A DNA stretch of 64,000 nucleotides from Enoplosus armatus (taxonomy: Eukaryota > Chordata > Actinopteri > Centrarchiformes > Enoplosidae): the NCBI RefSeq assembly GCF_043641665.1, contig NC_092196.1, forward strand, positions 3,144,869-3,208,868, given 5' to 3'. Positions 22,509 to 33,665 of this stretch are shown here, one piece after another. Both the position numbers and the translations under genes were made by a program. Position 1 is the first letter of the stretch, and every line of letters starts with the position of its first letter. The notes beneath the pieces are model-generated. The model had not been told where the DNA came from. It made no database searches and was given only the letters and a program-made list of their open reading frames with translations.

Positions 22509-22613
22509 AATGCGTACAATGGTCAACAACAAAAGACAAAATAAGTGCTGTTGCACCCCTGACCAAAATCATTAGTGCAGTTTCTCCACAGGTCGAAAAC
22601 CATGTGCTGTTGC

Positions 22614-22712
22614 ATGACCACCAAAAAACATTTGTGCTGTTGCACGACCAGCAAAAAACATTTGTGCTGTTGCACGACCAGCAAAAAATATTTGTGCTGT
22701 TGACACTAATGA
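22614..22712 (+). repeat. 30-bp tandem repeats in piggyBac 3' region (P1)
   Basis: Same repeats as at 1068-1166, in the complete element, between the transposase stop and the right internal inverted repeat. Confidence 0.8.
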
Positions 22713-22962
22713 CAAAAGCAAATTCTGTTCATTTCTTGAAAAACAATGTACTTTATTTGGCTTTTTCTCAATGTTTGTTGTATACATTAAAGTATATGAT
22801 ACGTTTATTATAAACGCATTTCTCAACCGTTTGGTAGAGGCCTATATCTCAAAAACTGTGGGGTCTGATTTAAAAAAAAACAATTGATTGTTGTTAATAT
22901 TATCCTCAGTGAATAAAAAATGCAAATGCCTTTGCTTTTTTCTTGGTGCGGACCTTAAAGGG

Positions 22963-23452
22963 TTAATTCTTATACAGTGTATCTATTAGAGCTGAATATG
23001 CTGATAGTATAGTATGTTAACAGACCTAAACAGAAGTCGAAATATTCCAAATAGGAGGTTAAACAGTCGTAAAAATAAGTACCATGAAGTAAAATAAAAA
23101 CAAAAGATGTCCCACATAATTGGATCCCCATAATAAGAGACTCAAACTTGCCTCCATAGTTTCACTCCTCTTTGAGCGTGCGTAGACAGCAAGGAAATCA
23201 GAGTCTTTCAAGTAGTGGAATTAAGCAGTCCTGAACGTGAAACTACAGCAGAATAGAAGCCTTAGCTCTCCTCCACTAGTGTGTACATATTCAATTGTTG
23301 ACAACAGGGACACCAAGATCACTTCAGGTGGGAAAAAAGAACACCAGAGTTTTTCAAAGGGGAAGAAAACTGTCCTTGATGTGTCTGGTCTTCGTCTCCC
23401 AGCTTAATTAGACTGGTACTTCAGTCAGTGGCCACTTACCGAAGCACGCACA
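22963..23452 (-). other. L1 inter-ORF spacer, ORF1 side (P1)
   Basis: Continuation of the L1 spacer after the piggyBac insertion, beginning with the second TTAA. No gene. Confidence 0.7.
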
Positions 23453-24331
23453 TTATGAAGCCTCGTGCATCACCATCTTTACAACAAACTCCTTAGCCAG
23501 CTTCGGATCCTTGAAACTTGCCTCTTGACCATCCGCTGTGGTTATTCTTAATGTCGCGGGGTATCTCAGGCCGTAACGGACTGCCTCACAGCTCCGAAGC
23601 AGCCCTCTCACCTCGGTGAAGGCCGCCCGCTGTTTACTCACGGTCTGGGTGAAATCCGGCAGGATTCGGATATGGTCGCCGTCTGCGGTAGTCACTGCCC
23701 TCCTCTCCATGGCTTTCTTCAGAAGCGACTCTTTTTCGGAGAAGTAATGGCACTTCACCACAAACGCCCGAGGTGGGAGGTTGTCTTGCGCCGGCTTACT
23801 ACGGAGGGTGCGGTGTGCCCGGTCTATGGTCGGGGGCTTCTCGAGATTCAGAGCTTCTTTAAGCAGGTTTGCTACAAACTGAGACGGATGTTTCCCATGT
23901 TCACGGCCTTCCTTCACTCCCGTTATGCGTATATTGCAACGCCGCGATCTCGCCTCCAAATCCTCGCAGCGATCTCTCAGTGTGACCAGCTCTTTTTTCA
24001 TCTGGCTGACGTCTGCTTCCATAGTGGCAAACGAGTCCGAGCGACCGCCAACCTCAGCCTCCAGCTCAGACACTCGGCTCTCGGCCGCCTCCATTCGCTT
24101 ATCAACTTGATCCACCGCACATCGTAGTTCAGTCTGAATCTGGCCAATCTGACTTCGGAGCTCTGCCGACTGAGCTGTCGCCTTTTCTTCCATTTTCGCC
24201 ATCAAATCTTGCTTTAAAGACTCAATGGCCAGCAGCACTGCCTGTTGATTATCGTCGTCTGCATCGTCTGCTGCGCTAGCATTAGCGTTAGCCTCCGGCT
24301 CCGACTTGTTTCCTTGGCGATTTCTTGGCAT
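23453..24331 (-). CDS. L1 ORF1p-like protein (P1)
   Basis: 292 aa from the ATG ending at 24331. Intact. Groups with the P2 copy at the three diagnostic sites (Ser in VSELEAEV, Leu in KLAKEF and one change in the upstream leader), against P0 and P3. Confidence 0.9.
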   Translation of the reverse strand: MPRNRQGNKSEPEANANASAADDADDDNQQAVLLAIESLKQDLMAKMEEKATAQSAELRSQIGQIQTELRCAVDQVDKRMEAAESRVSELEAEVGGRSDSFATMEADVSQMKKELVTLRDRCEDLEARSRRCNIRITGVKEGREHGKHPSQFVANLLKEALNLEKPPTIDRAHRTLRSKPAQDNLPPRAFVVKCHYFSEKESLLKKAMERRAVTTADGDHIRILPDFTQTVSKQRAAFTEVRGLLRSCEAVRYGLRYPATLRITTADGQEASFKDPKLAKEFVVKMVMHEAS

Positions 24332-24745
24332 TTTCCTCTCCGCAGTTGAAAAATCTTGTCGACCTAACTCGTTTATAGATGCGCGTAGGGTCGTAGAGAG
24401 TGGTTTAAGAACAGAGAGTTTTAAAAAGAGAGATTTGTTGTAGTCCCGTGAGGAGCCCAACAAAACTACGTCTTCACATGGCGCTGCCCATACCGGACTC
24501 CCTAAACAAAACAATTATAAGGTAAAAGCATAAGCTAAACAGTTCATATCAGGAGTAGCCATCATGGTACCGGGAACAGAACCTCTTTCCCAGGAGAGTA
24601 CAACCTTCCACAACTCTACTGATAACATGTCTGCAATGAGCACAATAATCATAAGAGAAAACTAGGAGTCTCACGCCTGTACGTGTATATAATGCTATAT
24701 GTGGGTATGTGTTAACTTTAGCAAAACCTGTATATCTACAGGGGT

Positions 24746-25402
24746 TCAGGAGTATAAATCTTCGTCAGCGTCCTTGTAAACTTCAGTCTCATCATCTCCG
24801 GGCTCAGAGAGGGAGACCAGTGGAACAGTTTCTCCTGCATGTTGTGATAATTGGTAAGGAGGTGGTGTGGGGAATTTATCATTAATGGCTGTGGTAATAC
24901 ACTTTAGACAGAGGTGCCTGATGCATGGTATGCAGCAACATCCACATAAGGTTAACACAGTCACTGCAACAACTAGTGAAAGAAACACAGACATAATTAA
25001 TGTTTTCCACTTGCCAAAGGCTCTGTTTAGCCAATCAGATAACGGATTGTCTATCCCTGAGTGTTCTGCTAACTCTTCCGACATAGTTTTGAGGCCAGAA
25101 AGGGCTCGAGTTATGGAGCCATCTGGGGCTGTATTGTTAGGGACCAACACACAGCAATCTTGGGAAAACATAGCACACGCACCTCTTTCAGCAAGGAGGA
25201 AATCAAGGGCCATTCTATTTTGGTAAGTCATCAGAGAAGTAGCCGCCAATTGTTCATGTAGTCCGGCAATGGCATCTCTAGTCATATTATTGAGCCTTTG
25301 AACATTAATTAAATGAAGGTAATTAATTCTATCCACATTTTTGTTTACAGCGACCCACCAAAACAGGGATGACTCAAACCCTGCGGCGACTTGGTCAACC
25401 AA
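24746..25402 (-). pseudogene. env: ERV env, transmembrane part (P1)
   Basis: Surface subunit missing as in P0. The frame opens with TTG. CX6CC, membrane span and tail are all present. Differs from P0 by inserted codons (LINVQR, NNMTR) and by EPGDDE in the tail. Confidence 0.88.
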
Positions 25403-25500
25403 TTTATATTCATCAGGTACACCTCTGGGGACTCCAATTGCATCTATGTAGGTCGGGGAGTTCTGATATAAGTCAAATGATAGTTACAGCCGCTCGAGTA

Positions 25501-26640
25501 CTACAACCTAGTCTCCATAGTGGAGTGTTTTTGGAAGATTTTGTCAGTTGAGGTCTGTCCAGTCTCTGGTAGGTTCTCATCTCCAGTGTTGTAGTCATTG
25601 TCAGTCGGTGAGGTTCCTAAGTCAGTCCGAACCTCAGTCAGTGTTCTCTCTGTAGGGTCTTGAGTCAGTGCACAGTGCGTCTTATGGATCCAGTTGCTTA
25701 GTCTGTCTTCAGTCAACCATACTTTCACACAATGTGATGTAGCCTCTGCTACTTTGTACGGTCCCTTCCACCTGGGGGAGGACCAATTGAGCTTATTGAC
25801 TTTCCTTAGGACCCAGCTTCCCACTTCAACAGGAGATGTGTCGTGGTCCTGTTCTTTGGTGAGTATTTCCGTGACCTGTTGAAAGATGCTCATCACAGTG
25901 TTATTCAGTTGTTTAACATACTCACTCAGATCTTCATACTGTAATAATACAGGTGGAGTGTCTGTTGGTGCAGTAGTAAATGGACAGGGCATTTTCCTTC
26001 CTGTCAAAATCTCATGTGGGCTGACATTCATTGTCGCATTTGGAGTGGATCTCAGGTTAAATAGCACTATAGGGAGGGCTTCGATCCAGGTTAGTTTTGT
26101 GTCTGCGCAGACTTTAGCCAATCCTTCTTTGATAGTACGATCAGCCCTTTCTACTAGTCCCTGAGATGCTGGATGGTAAACTGCACCGAACTTCTCCTAA
26201 CTCCTCATTGGAGAAATGAGTGCCGTTGTCAGATCTTATTACTTCTGGTACTCCGAATCTGGGAATGATTTCCCTTGTTAGCCATTTTATGACTTCTTTC
26301 CCCTTTTCAGTTATGGTAGGTGTGGCTTCAACCCACCTTGAGAATGGATCTACACAGACTAAGAGATATCTCTCTCCCTCAACTCTGTGATCTGCACCCA
26401 TGTCAGTGAAATCAATCACTATCTCCTTCCATGGGGCATCAGGAAGTGGAAAACTTCCTAGTCCTGCCTTGAGTGAAACCTTTGGATTGAACTGATTACA
26501 GATTTCACATGACTGTACAAAATATTTAGTGATGTCTTTAAGGTGGGGGTGCCACTAATGCTGAGAAATGAGAGCTGTTACTTTTGAGCTCGCACAGTGA
26601 CCTCTACTGTGGGCTTCTTGGCATAGCAAATTTAGTAGTC
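25501..26640 (-). pseudogene. pol: ERV integrase, broken (P1)
   Basis: The C-terminal half is one continuous frame of 206 codons (25501-26121), because the 2-bp change seen in P0 and P2 is absent. The core frameshift near 26200 and the stop in the zinc region (26555-26557) remain. Confidence 0.88.
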
Positions 26641-26652
26641 CAGCCGGAGCTA

Positions 26653-27461
26653 CTATCTTGTGTTGTAGTACATTAACACTTCTCGGTCTGTTGTACTCCT
26701 ACTCCCCCCCTTTTGAAAAAGAATGGTTGACAAAGTCGTTCTTTTCATCAACATCCAGATGAAACGGTTCCCAGTAGTTGGGAGTATGTAGGTTGCATGC
26801 TGTAGATAGTGCTGTCTTAACGTTAACGGAGCTGTTCGCAGCAGGCCATTCCTTATGACCACTAAAGGGCCCATCATAGGAGGTGAGCTCTGGGCTGCAT
26901 GTGTTGTGTCAGACTGTGTCAGTGGCCTCTGATGTTGGAGGGCCTCCATCATAGCTTGTGCTTCTGCGTAGGGAGGAGGGGGAGCCGTGAGAGTTTGGTC
27001 ATGCGCCGTCTTATCTTTTTGTTCCGGTTGCTGTGTCTCTGGAGGAGTCAAGGTCTTAACTGGCATTTGATATATGGATTGCACAGAGGACGGTGATTAG
27101 ATGGAGAATTTAACTTCTCCCATAAAACATTGGCCAAAAACCTTTCTGCCTTTTTTACTACTTGTCCTGCCTTCCCTTTCTGCATCCTTCCTGCCTCTTG
27201 TAACGTTACTGTGCTCTGCTCTAGACTTCCTGTAGCTTGCTTCACGAACATATTAAAATCGCTCAATTTTGGTGGAACGCTTTCACAACCTCCAAACATC
27301 CCTTTGTCCTGCACTTCCCCCGTCCAATCTTCTAACCTTTCTAATCCCTTCTTTGTTTCATCTTTTGGAACTTTCTGCCATCTCACTATTGTTTCAGCTA
27401 ACACCGACCCCAAAGAGCCGGATTTGCAATCCTGCCACTTACCCACAACTTTCTGCGACAT
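26653..27461 (-). pseudogene. gag: ERV gag fragment (P1)
   Basis: ATG at 27459-27461. One Lys codon is missing (VRWQKVPK). The late-domain-like motif reads PPPPY here, which still fits PPxY. Same internal frameshift as P0. Confidence 0.7.
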
Positions 27462-28331
27462 TTTTAAACACTATTCCATGTGTTATTCAGAGAGGGTGAG
27501 TGGCACAGTGCCCGAGTGAGGACCCAATCAAGAAGCTTCTACACGGAGTCTGTTACTCTGTGCGCTTGATCGTTGAGGGTTTTCCCAGTCTACTCACTCG
27601 TTTTAAATCACCACCTTCTGTAACACTTTAACTAAAATATCACCTTTTATGCTATTCCAATCCTCCATGCACACAACGACTTGAGATCCGTGTTAGTGCA
27701 GGAATTTTCCAGCAGTCTGTACTGTCCGATACACCGACACATGCACAGTAAAAATATCAATCAAGTAGGAAACCACCCCACATTTGTATGAAAAATAACA
27801 AACTTATCCCTGTGTCCACATAAAGATTTTATCTTTACAATTATACCGGGAATTTAGTTTTTATTTTAATTTTAATTTTTTTAATTTTTCTTTTTTGTAC
27901 TCGAGTCTTCACCGAACGTGGCATCGGGACAATCAAACTTCTCCCGGCATCGGGCTAACCCTGGAATCAAAAATGTCCTTTATAAATTTAGAAGACAATA
28001 TGCCTTTTATTCCAGCCGATTCAAACTAAACTAGGACACTTATTCACTTTCCCTCACGTGAGACTAAGTGTTTTTTACTTTACATGTGACCATTTCAGTA
28101 AAAATCAAACAATCATTAATCATTCTCCAAAAGAAAATGACTATGCTTTTAGCGATCAGGGAATAATCTTATTCAGACAATTTGTTTTGGTATGCCCAAT
28201 GTGCAGAAATTCCAAGTAGAAAAGAGGTTTTCTGCTTACCTTTTTGTTTCAGGCGCCTGAAATTGTCTGAAAAAGTGTCTCCTTTGATCGACTCCGGCGG
28301 TCCTCAATCGGACGCAGTCTCAGAGTCAGCC
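27462..28331 (-). other. ERV leader (P1)
   Basis: No gene. The (TTTA)n stretch of P0 is replaced here by irregular T-rich sequence near 27855-27885. Confidence 0.6.
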
Positions 28332-28351
28332 AATCCGGGTCACCGGCACCA
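28332..28351 (-). promoter_or_regulatory. ERV primer binding site, tRNA-His-like (P1)
   Basis: Identical to the P0 site, three bases inside the LTR edge at 28355. Confidence 0.6.
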
Positions 28352-28354
28352 ATT

Positions 28355-28412
28355 TGTTAGCCCCATTCTTTAGTTTGAAGCCCAAGAACAAACTGGAGCA
28401 ATGTTCAGTTCA
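28355..28412 (-). repeat. 5' LTR, PBS-proximal piece (P1)
   Basis: 58 bp, same breakpoint as in P0. Confidence 0.85.
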
Positions 28413-31400
28413 GGAACCTGAAAAAAGTACATTAATGGATTTCTGAAATATAATTCCTTTTCCATTAAGTAAAGAAAGTAACATTCTCTCTGAATAACCA
28501 TTTGGTTTCACATATGACTTGATTTAAATGAATTTTTAGCAACTTTCAAAGTCTGTCTCGCCCAGCTTTTCAATAATGGCATGTTTCACTTTACCAATTT
28601 CAGTATTTATTTTACAATATTTACTCTTAACACATTTTGCATATAATTACATAAACTCTTTAAAGGAAAATGGGTCAAACCATTTTGAGCTGAGAAAGTA
28701 ATTTGTGATTATTTTCAATTATAATGATAAGGAAACAGGGTTGCATAAAGTAAGAGGGATGACTAGCTACATTATTTCTGATTATAGATCATTATATAAA
28801 AGTGACAAATAAATGCTCAAGACACCAAAGTATACTTTGAATAACTTTTAATACTTTGTCAGCACTATTTCTCTATTAACAACACCCAACAACAACAACA
28901 CCACATTGCTTTTAAACCTTACTATTGATGGCTGGCTGCCCTGGCCTATCAACATATTCACTCTAACTGAGCTAAAAACATTTCACTCTAACACTTAACA
29001 GGCTAAAACTTGCCATCTGCTTTAGAACATCGGTTTTCTAATTTTCCACTTTATTTCTCATGGCTGACCAGAGAATTCCATTGGTCTTTTGCAATGGCCA
29101 GGTGGCGTGATGTAACATTTTGCGGTGGTGGAATGATGGTCAGCATATCCTCAAAGGGATACCAATGGCGATCCTCCCTCAACGGCCAGAAAAAGCGGTT
29201 TTCCCCCACTCTGTGCATATATTTCACCTGCCAGTGGGTCTCATTCACCTCTTGGATGATCCCTGGGTAGATGTAGCCCTCATACAGCAGGACACACCAT
29301 TTACCCACAACCTCTGGAGTATGCCACTGCTCTTCTTCTGGTGTGCTATGTGTTAGGTGTTCTGTGTGGTCATCTGTGGAATTAAAGCTGAAGCTTTTGG
29401 TTTTTTGGCAATTACATTCCAGATTCCCATTTGCAGAACACATGCAGCTGATGTCGCGGTACAACATTTTCCCAGGTGAAAGAGTAATCACCTGGCAAGA
29501 CAAGGCAAGATCAGTCATACACAAGTTAGTTCAAAGTGCTTTACCTAAATAAGAATCATGGAGAAATAGTGAAGTGAATACCTGGTGAAGCCTCATTGTG
29601 GATGGTACCGCTGGAAGGTCAGCTGGCATTTCCTTCACTGCATCATCCACATCTTGCTCCTGAATGTAAAACAATTTCACCTTTGTTTGTCCATCATTCA
29701 GAGCCTGGTAAAGGGACATTGGCGTGGGAATATCAACTCCTTGGCTGACAAGCCTGTCAGCCCTCCTCTTCAGTGTGCCACCTATGCCATCTGGGGCTCC
29801 TTTGCCATTACTGGCTTCAAAGTAATTCCAAGTTCCCCTTGTAAACCCCTTCTTAAAAATTTCAGTGCAAAAAAGGTAAAAGTTTCTACGCTGTTTGTAT
29901 TGTGTGCAGGGCCCATCGCTCAAAAAATGCACAGTTGTCACATCTGGGAATTTCTCTCTGATTTCCTTCAGAATGGGGGTCCATGTGTTTCCATATTGCA
30001 GGTGGTCCCTTCAATCTTGATGCCGATATGGTGCAGAAGGATGTAGGGGCCGATTCTCCCCCCACATGATAAACACCGGTGTGTAAAGTGGCCTGTTGGT
30101 GGGACGCACCAAAATGAACAGATTGCACTTCTGCACTGTATTTGCAAGCATAGTTTTCTGAGAAATCAACATGAAGTACACATTCGTTGGCAGGGAGGTT
30201 CTGCTTCAGGGCCCGTGAGAAAGCATACTGCTGCCTGATGTTGTAGAGATGACGCTTAAACTTCTGGAGCAAAGTGGCAAATGTCTCCACCAGCTCTTCT
30301 TGTGAGGATTCATATTCTTTTTTCAAAGTGACCTTTGAGGTTACTCCAGAATCATCTTTGTGCTTTTTGTCAACAGTTGCCCACTGAAGGTAGGAGACAC
30401 TATCTGTAGAGGTCTTTTTGAAGCAACTTCTTTCCTGTTTCTACATCTTTTTTCCATTTCTCTCTTTCTTTTAGTAAGTACTGTTGTCTCCTCTGTACAT
30501 CAGCATCTTTTCAGCAGCACTCAATGGTGGGCCACACTGTAAGAAAAGCAATTTATCTAACTTAATTTAGTGTCCCCTATTATGAATTGTAACTCATTGT
30601 TTGAATGCAGTTTGACTTATGTCAAGTTAATCATCCCATCAAGGTAGTTCCTGCAACCATAATCAATTTAGACTACCATCAGGAAATTAAAGCAAACAAT
30701 ACAGTCTGTAAAATTCAGGAAAGTGTTTACAATATGTAGATTAACTAAATTCTATTTCAGATAATGTAAATTATTGAGTTGAATCATAAATAATAGTTTC
30801 TGAAGTCTGAGTAAACTCGAGGAAATGCAACCCTGTTAATGTAGTGCAACCCTGTTACTCTAATCACAGTAACAGGGTTGCAAATCCATGCTAATGTTAG
30901 CTTTTTCTCAGGAGTACAAGCTAGCTTTTTAGCTAGCTGTTACTGCTGACCAAGAGGACACACTTACTTATGTAAAAAAGTAAAGAAAAAAACGAAAAAA
31001 ACATTGTCTTATCCAGATAATATGCATAACAGGGTTGCATGAGGTAGAGTGAGACATTCAATCAAGGCTAACAATGTTATAAAAATATGAAAAATGAAAA
31101 AGAGGACATACCTTTGCTCTGTCCATTCTTTTGGAAAACTGTTTGATGATGTCAATTCCAGCGTATCTTGTGATTCGCTGCTTTCTTCTTCTTCTACCAT
31201 GCTAAAAAGGTTATGGTAACAGGGTTGCGTGCATGTTGTGGGACACATGTTCCATAAATAATAATTATTATTTGAAATATTATGTTTATTAAAGAAAATT
31301 GTTCCCACAGTTACAAGAAACAGCAATGAAACAAATAATACCAAAAAAAATGAGATTTAAATTTCATTTTGACTGTTTTATTTGAGATTCAATTTGGTCA

Positions 31401-31605
31401 TCAGGGGGGTGGGACAAGAGAAAAATGGCATTTTAGGGGGTACTCCAGACTTATTTGGTATTTTCAAAACTATTTTCAAGCATTTTTTTCTCCTAGTTTA
31501 GTCAAGTCCATTTACAGAGAAACTGCATATTTTAGTATTTTGTATATGGATTATTTAAAATTTGATGGGTGGGACGTAAAATGTCCTCCAATTCTGGAAT
31601 GACCC
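28413..31605 (-). mobile_element. DDE-like DNA transposon segment inside 5' LTR (P1)
   Basis: Same segment as in P0, 3,193 bp. It has small deletions, for example where P0 has TTTTTTTAGATTTGG near 9940. Flanks without a gene: 28413-29050 and 30537-31605, the latter with the GTTGCA-type motif cluster at about 30826-31232. Confidence 0.65.
29051..30536 (-). pseudogene. DDE-like transposase-family gene, broken (P1)
   Basis: Retains the 16 bp lost in P0 and P2, so the block after GIGGTLKRRA reads on (DRLVSQGVDIPTP). It is broken by an extra G in a G-run near 29974 (five instead of four) and by the 25-bp deletion near 30512. The intron corresponds to that of P0. Confidence 0.75.
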
Positions 31606-31677
31606 TGGTTCAGTGGAGAAATACAGAATGCATACAATCAGAATACATGATAGCTCGAAACATAGCCAATTATAACA
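31606..31677 (-). repeat. 5' LTR, outer piece (P1)
   Basis: 72 bp ending TATAACA; H2 follows with TCAAC. Confidence 0.85.
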
Positions 31678-31792
31678 TCAACGTGACAAAGACAAAGGAG
31701 CTGACTGTGGATCTGAGGAGGACCAACGCTCCGATGACCCCTGTTTCCATCCAGGACGTCAGTGATGCTGGATACCATCAAACGTACAGCTA
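31678..31792 (+). pseudogene. Non-LTR reverse transcriptase scrap (H2)
   Basis: Same 38-codon remnant as at 10136, directly at the LTR edge. Confidence 0.6.
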
Positions 31793-32466
31793 CATTACAG
31801 TGTTTCTTATGATTTGACTGCGAGTGAGATGAAATTCTTGGGGTGTGCAGATTAAACAAATGAGCCACAGCGTGTTAGTGTAGCGTTAGCCAGGCTAGCT
31901 GTTTCCCCCCTGCTTCCAGTCCTTATGCTAAGCTAGCCACATCCTGACTCCAACTCCGGATTTCAAACACAAACGTGAGACTGACATTGATTGATTTTTC
32001 ATCTAACTGTTGAAAAGAAAGCAGATACACACATATCTCAAATTTCAAACTATTCTTTTAAATTGAGGTGTCACAGAAAAAGGGCCAATCGCTTTTTGTT
32101 TTAAGATTTATTTGCAGTTAGAACTAAAGAGTTGTGGATGGAAAAAAATGCCTTTTTTTGGCGTGTTCTCCACCTGATCATGAGAGAAAATGTAAGACTA
32201 TTTTCTTGTTTAACAGCATCAGAAAACTAGTTGTGGAAGAAGCAAAAGAAGCACAGTAAAAGTACTCCCCTAAGTAAAAGTCAACATCTTACTGAAGTAA
32301 AAGTACAGTATTTAAAGTATCTGAAGTAAACATACTTATATGCAGAAAGCACCTTTAATTGTTATATTTATCACATATAATTTTATATTATTACTGATGC
32401 CTTTACATGTATGCAGCATGTTAATGGTCATGTTCATTTAACTGTCAAGGTGGAGCTCAATTGAAC
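31793..32466. other. H2 non-coding stretch
   Basis: Corresponds to 10251-10930 of H1. No gene. Confidence 0.4.
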
Positions 32467-32471
32467 TTACA

Positions 32472-33182
32472 GAATCAGAATCAGAATCAGAAACTGTTTA
32501 TTGCCAAGTAACATACATTACAAGGAATTTGCTGTGGTCTGAAGGTGCTATTGTTTTGATAACAAATAAGTAGAATATAAAAGCTAAAATAAGAATAAGA
32601 ATAAAAATAAAAATAAGATAAGATAAATAACAACAGTGCAGTGACCAGAATAAAGTAAAGTGTCCATATAAAGTGTCCAGTAGGGGGTGGGTGCGTTAAT
32701 GTAACGCAGTGGGGACAGGGGTGATGTACGTTAATATAACGTATAGCTTGTGTTTGTGTTTTCGGGGGGGGTCAGTGAGAGTTTGTCAGGTTGACTGCAG
32801 AGGGGAAGAAACTGTTTTTGTGGCGGGAGGTTTTGGTCCTGATGGACCGCAGCCTCCTGCCAGAGGGGAGGGGGTCGAACAGATGGTGTCCGGGGTGGGA
32901 GGGGTCGGCAGCGATCTTCCCTGCTCTCCTCAGGGTCCTGGAGGAGTACAGGTCCTGAAGAGATGGGAGGTTGCAGCCGATCACCCTCTCTGCAGAGCGG
33001 ATGATACGCTGCAGTCTGCGTCTGTCCTTGGTGGAGGCAGCAGGCAGACAGTGATGGAGGAGGTGAGGATGGACTCTATGATGGCAGTGTAGAAGTGAAC
33101 CAGCATTGTTTGTGGCAGGTTAAACTTCCTCAGCTGCCTCAGGAAGTACATCCTCTGTTGGGATGTACTTCCTGCAATTATA
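32472..33182 (-). mobile_element. 5'-truncated Rex/CR1-type LINE, only in H2
   Basis: About 711 bp flanked by TTACA (32467-32471 and 33183-33187). H1 and H3 have a single TTACA at the corresponding place. The minus strand encodes the C-terminal RT tail (RMYFLRQLRKF, ESILTSSITV, PSLQDLYSS, RTKTSRHKNSFFPSAV) in two frames, so it is broken. The 3' end has a short (GATTCT)n tail. Family placement is from motifs only. Confidence 0.82.
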
Positions 33183-33319
33183 TTACAATATAATATATAC
33201 AACAATAAATCATGTTCCATGAACTGACCTTTTTTTTTTAAATGTACAATTTGAAAAATAACAAGATTTAAAATGAATGTAATGGAATAAAAAGTATTTT
33301 CATTCAATTGAATGTTGAA

Positions 33320-33338
33320 GGGCGGGGCGGCCATTTTG
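33320..33338 (+). promoter_or_regulatory. GC box / YY1-like element (H2)
   Basis: GGGCGGGGCGGCCATTTTG, the intact GC-box form, about 330 bp before the ATG. Confidence 0.4.
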
Positions 33339-33665
33339 TTCCCATTTGGATCACAGACTGTGGCTTTGATGAGTCTATGAGGTCAAAGTACGAAAAAAGA
33401 ACGTCTGCCAATAGAATGTTGGACACTCAAGCCTTTGAAGTGTTCCGGAATTCTCGCTTGTGTACAAGGGGGGCGCCAGTCAGAAGTCGCTACCGTTGAT
33501 CGCAAACACTTGAAGCACTTAGGAGACACAACCCGAGTGACAAAAACAGTTTGAAAGACACTTCGACAAGTACTGAAAACACTTCTCTTCAAACAAGAGC
33601 TTGGTTCTAGCAAGTCTTTATTGAACAGACAGGAAGAATCCTCAAGTCCCACGAACCTGGCACTG

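Larger units (their letters stand above)
19936..22962 (+). mobile_element. Complete piggyBac element in L1
   Basis: 3,027 bp with perfect 13-bp terminal inverted repeats (CCCTTTAAGGTCC at 19936-19948, complement at 22950-22962) and TTAA on both sides (19932-19935, 22963-22966). A perfect 17-bp internal inverted pair, CTCTACCAAACGGTTGA, lies at 20294-20310 and 22823-22839. These are asymmetric: about 345 bp from the left end and 123 bp from the right end. Such an arrangement is known for canonical piggyBac. An AATAAA at 22912-22917 could end the transcript. Confidence 0.97.
15802..24502 (-). mobile_element. L1 element of P1 with piggyBac inside
   Basis: Minus strand; 5' end at 24502 next to TAAACAAAACAATTAT (24503-24518). 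At the 3' end about 290 bp (3' UTR and the other target duplication, seen in P3) are missing, leaving a run of 13 G at 15802-15814 joined to ERV sequence. The same deletion is in P2. Confidence 0.85.
15050..31677 (-). mobile_element. Provirus P1, complete LTR to LTR, with nested elements
   Basis: 3' LTR 15050-15494, L1 15802-24502 (with piggyBac 19936-22962), env, integrase, gag, PBS 28332-28351, split 5' LTR 28355-28412 and 31606-31677. The flanks are GCCCC on the left and TCAAC on the right, so no target-site duplication is visible. Confidence 0.88.

Noticed and set aside
15050..31677. Target-site duplication of provirus P1
   Set aside because: The bases outside the two LTRs (GCCCC and TCAAC) do not match; reported instead as evidence for recombination.
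32709..33092. Plus-strand frame upstream of the H2 gene
   Set aside because: It is the antisense of the LINE reverse-transcriptase tail on the minus strand.
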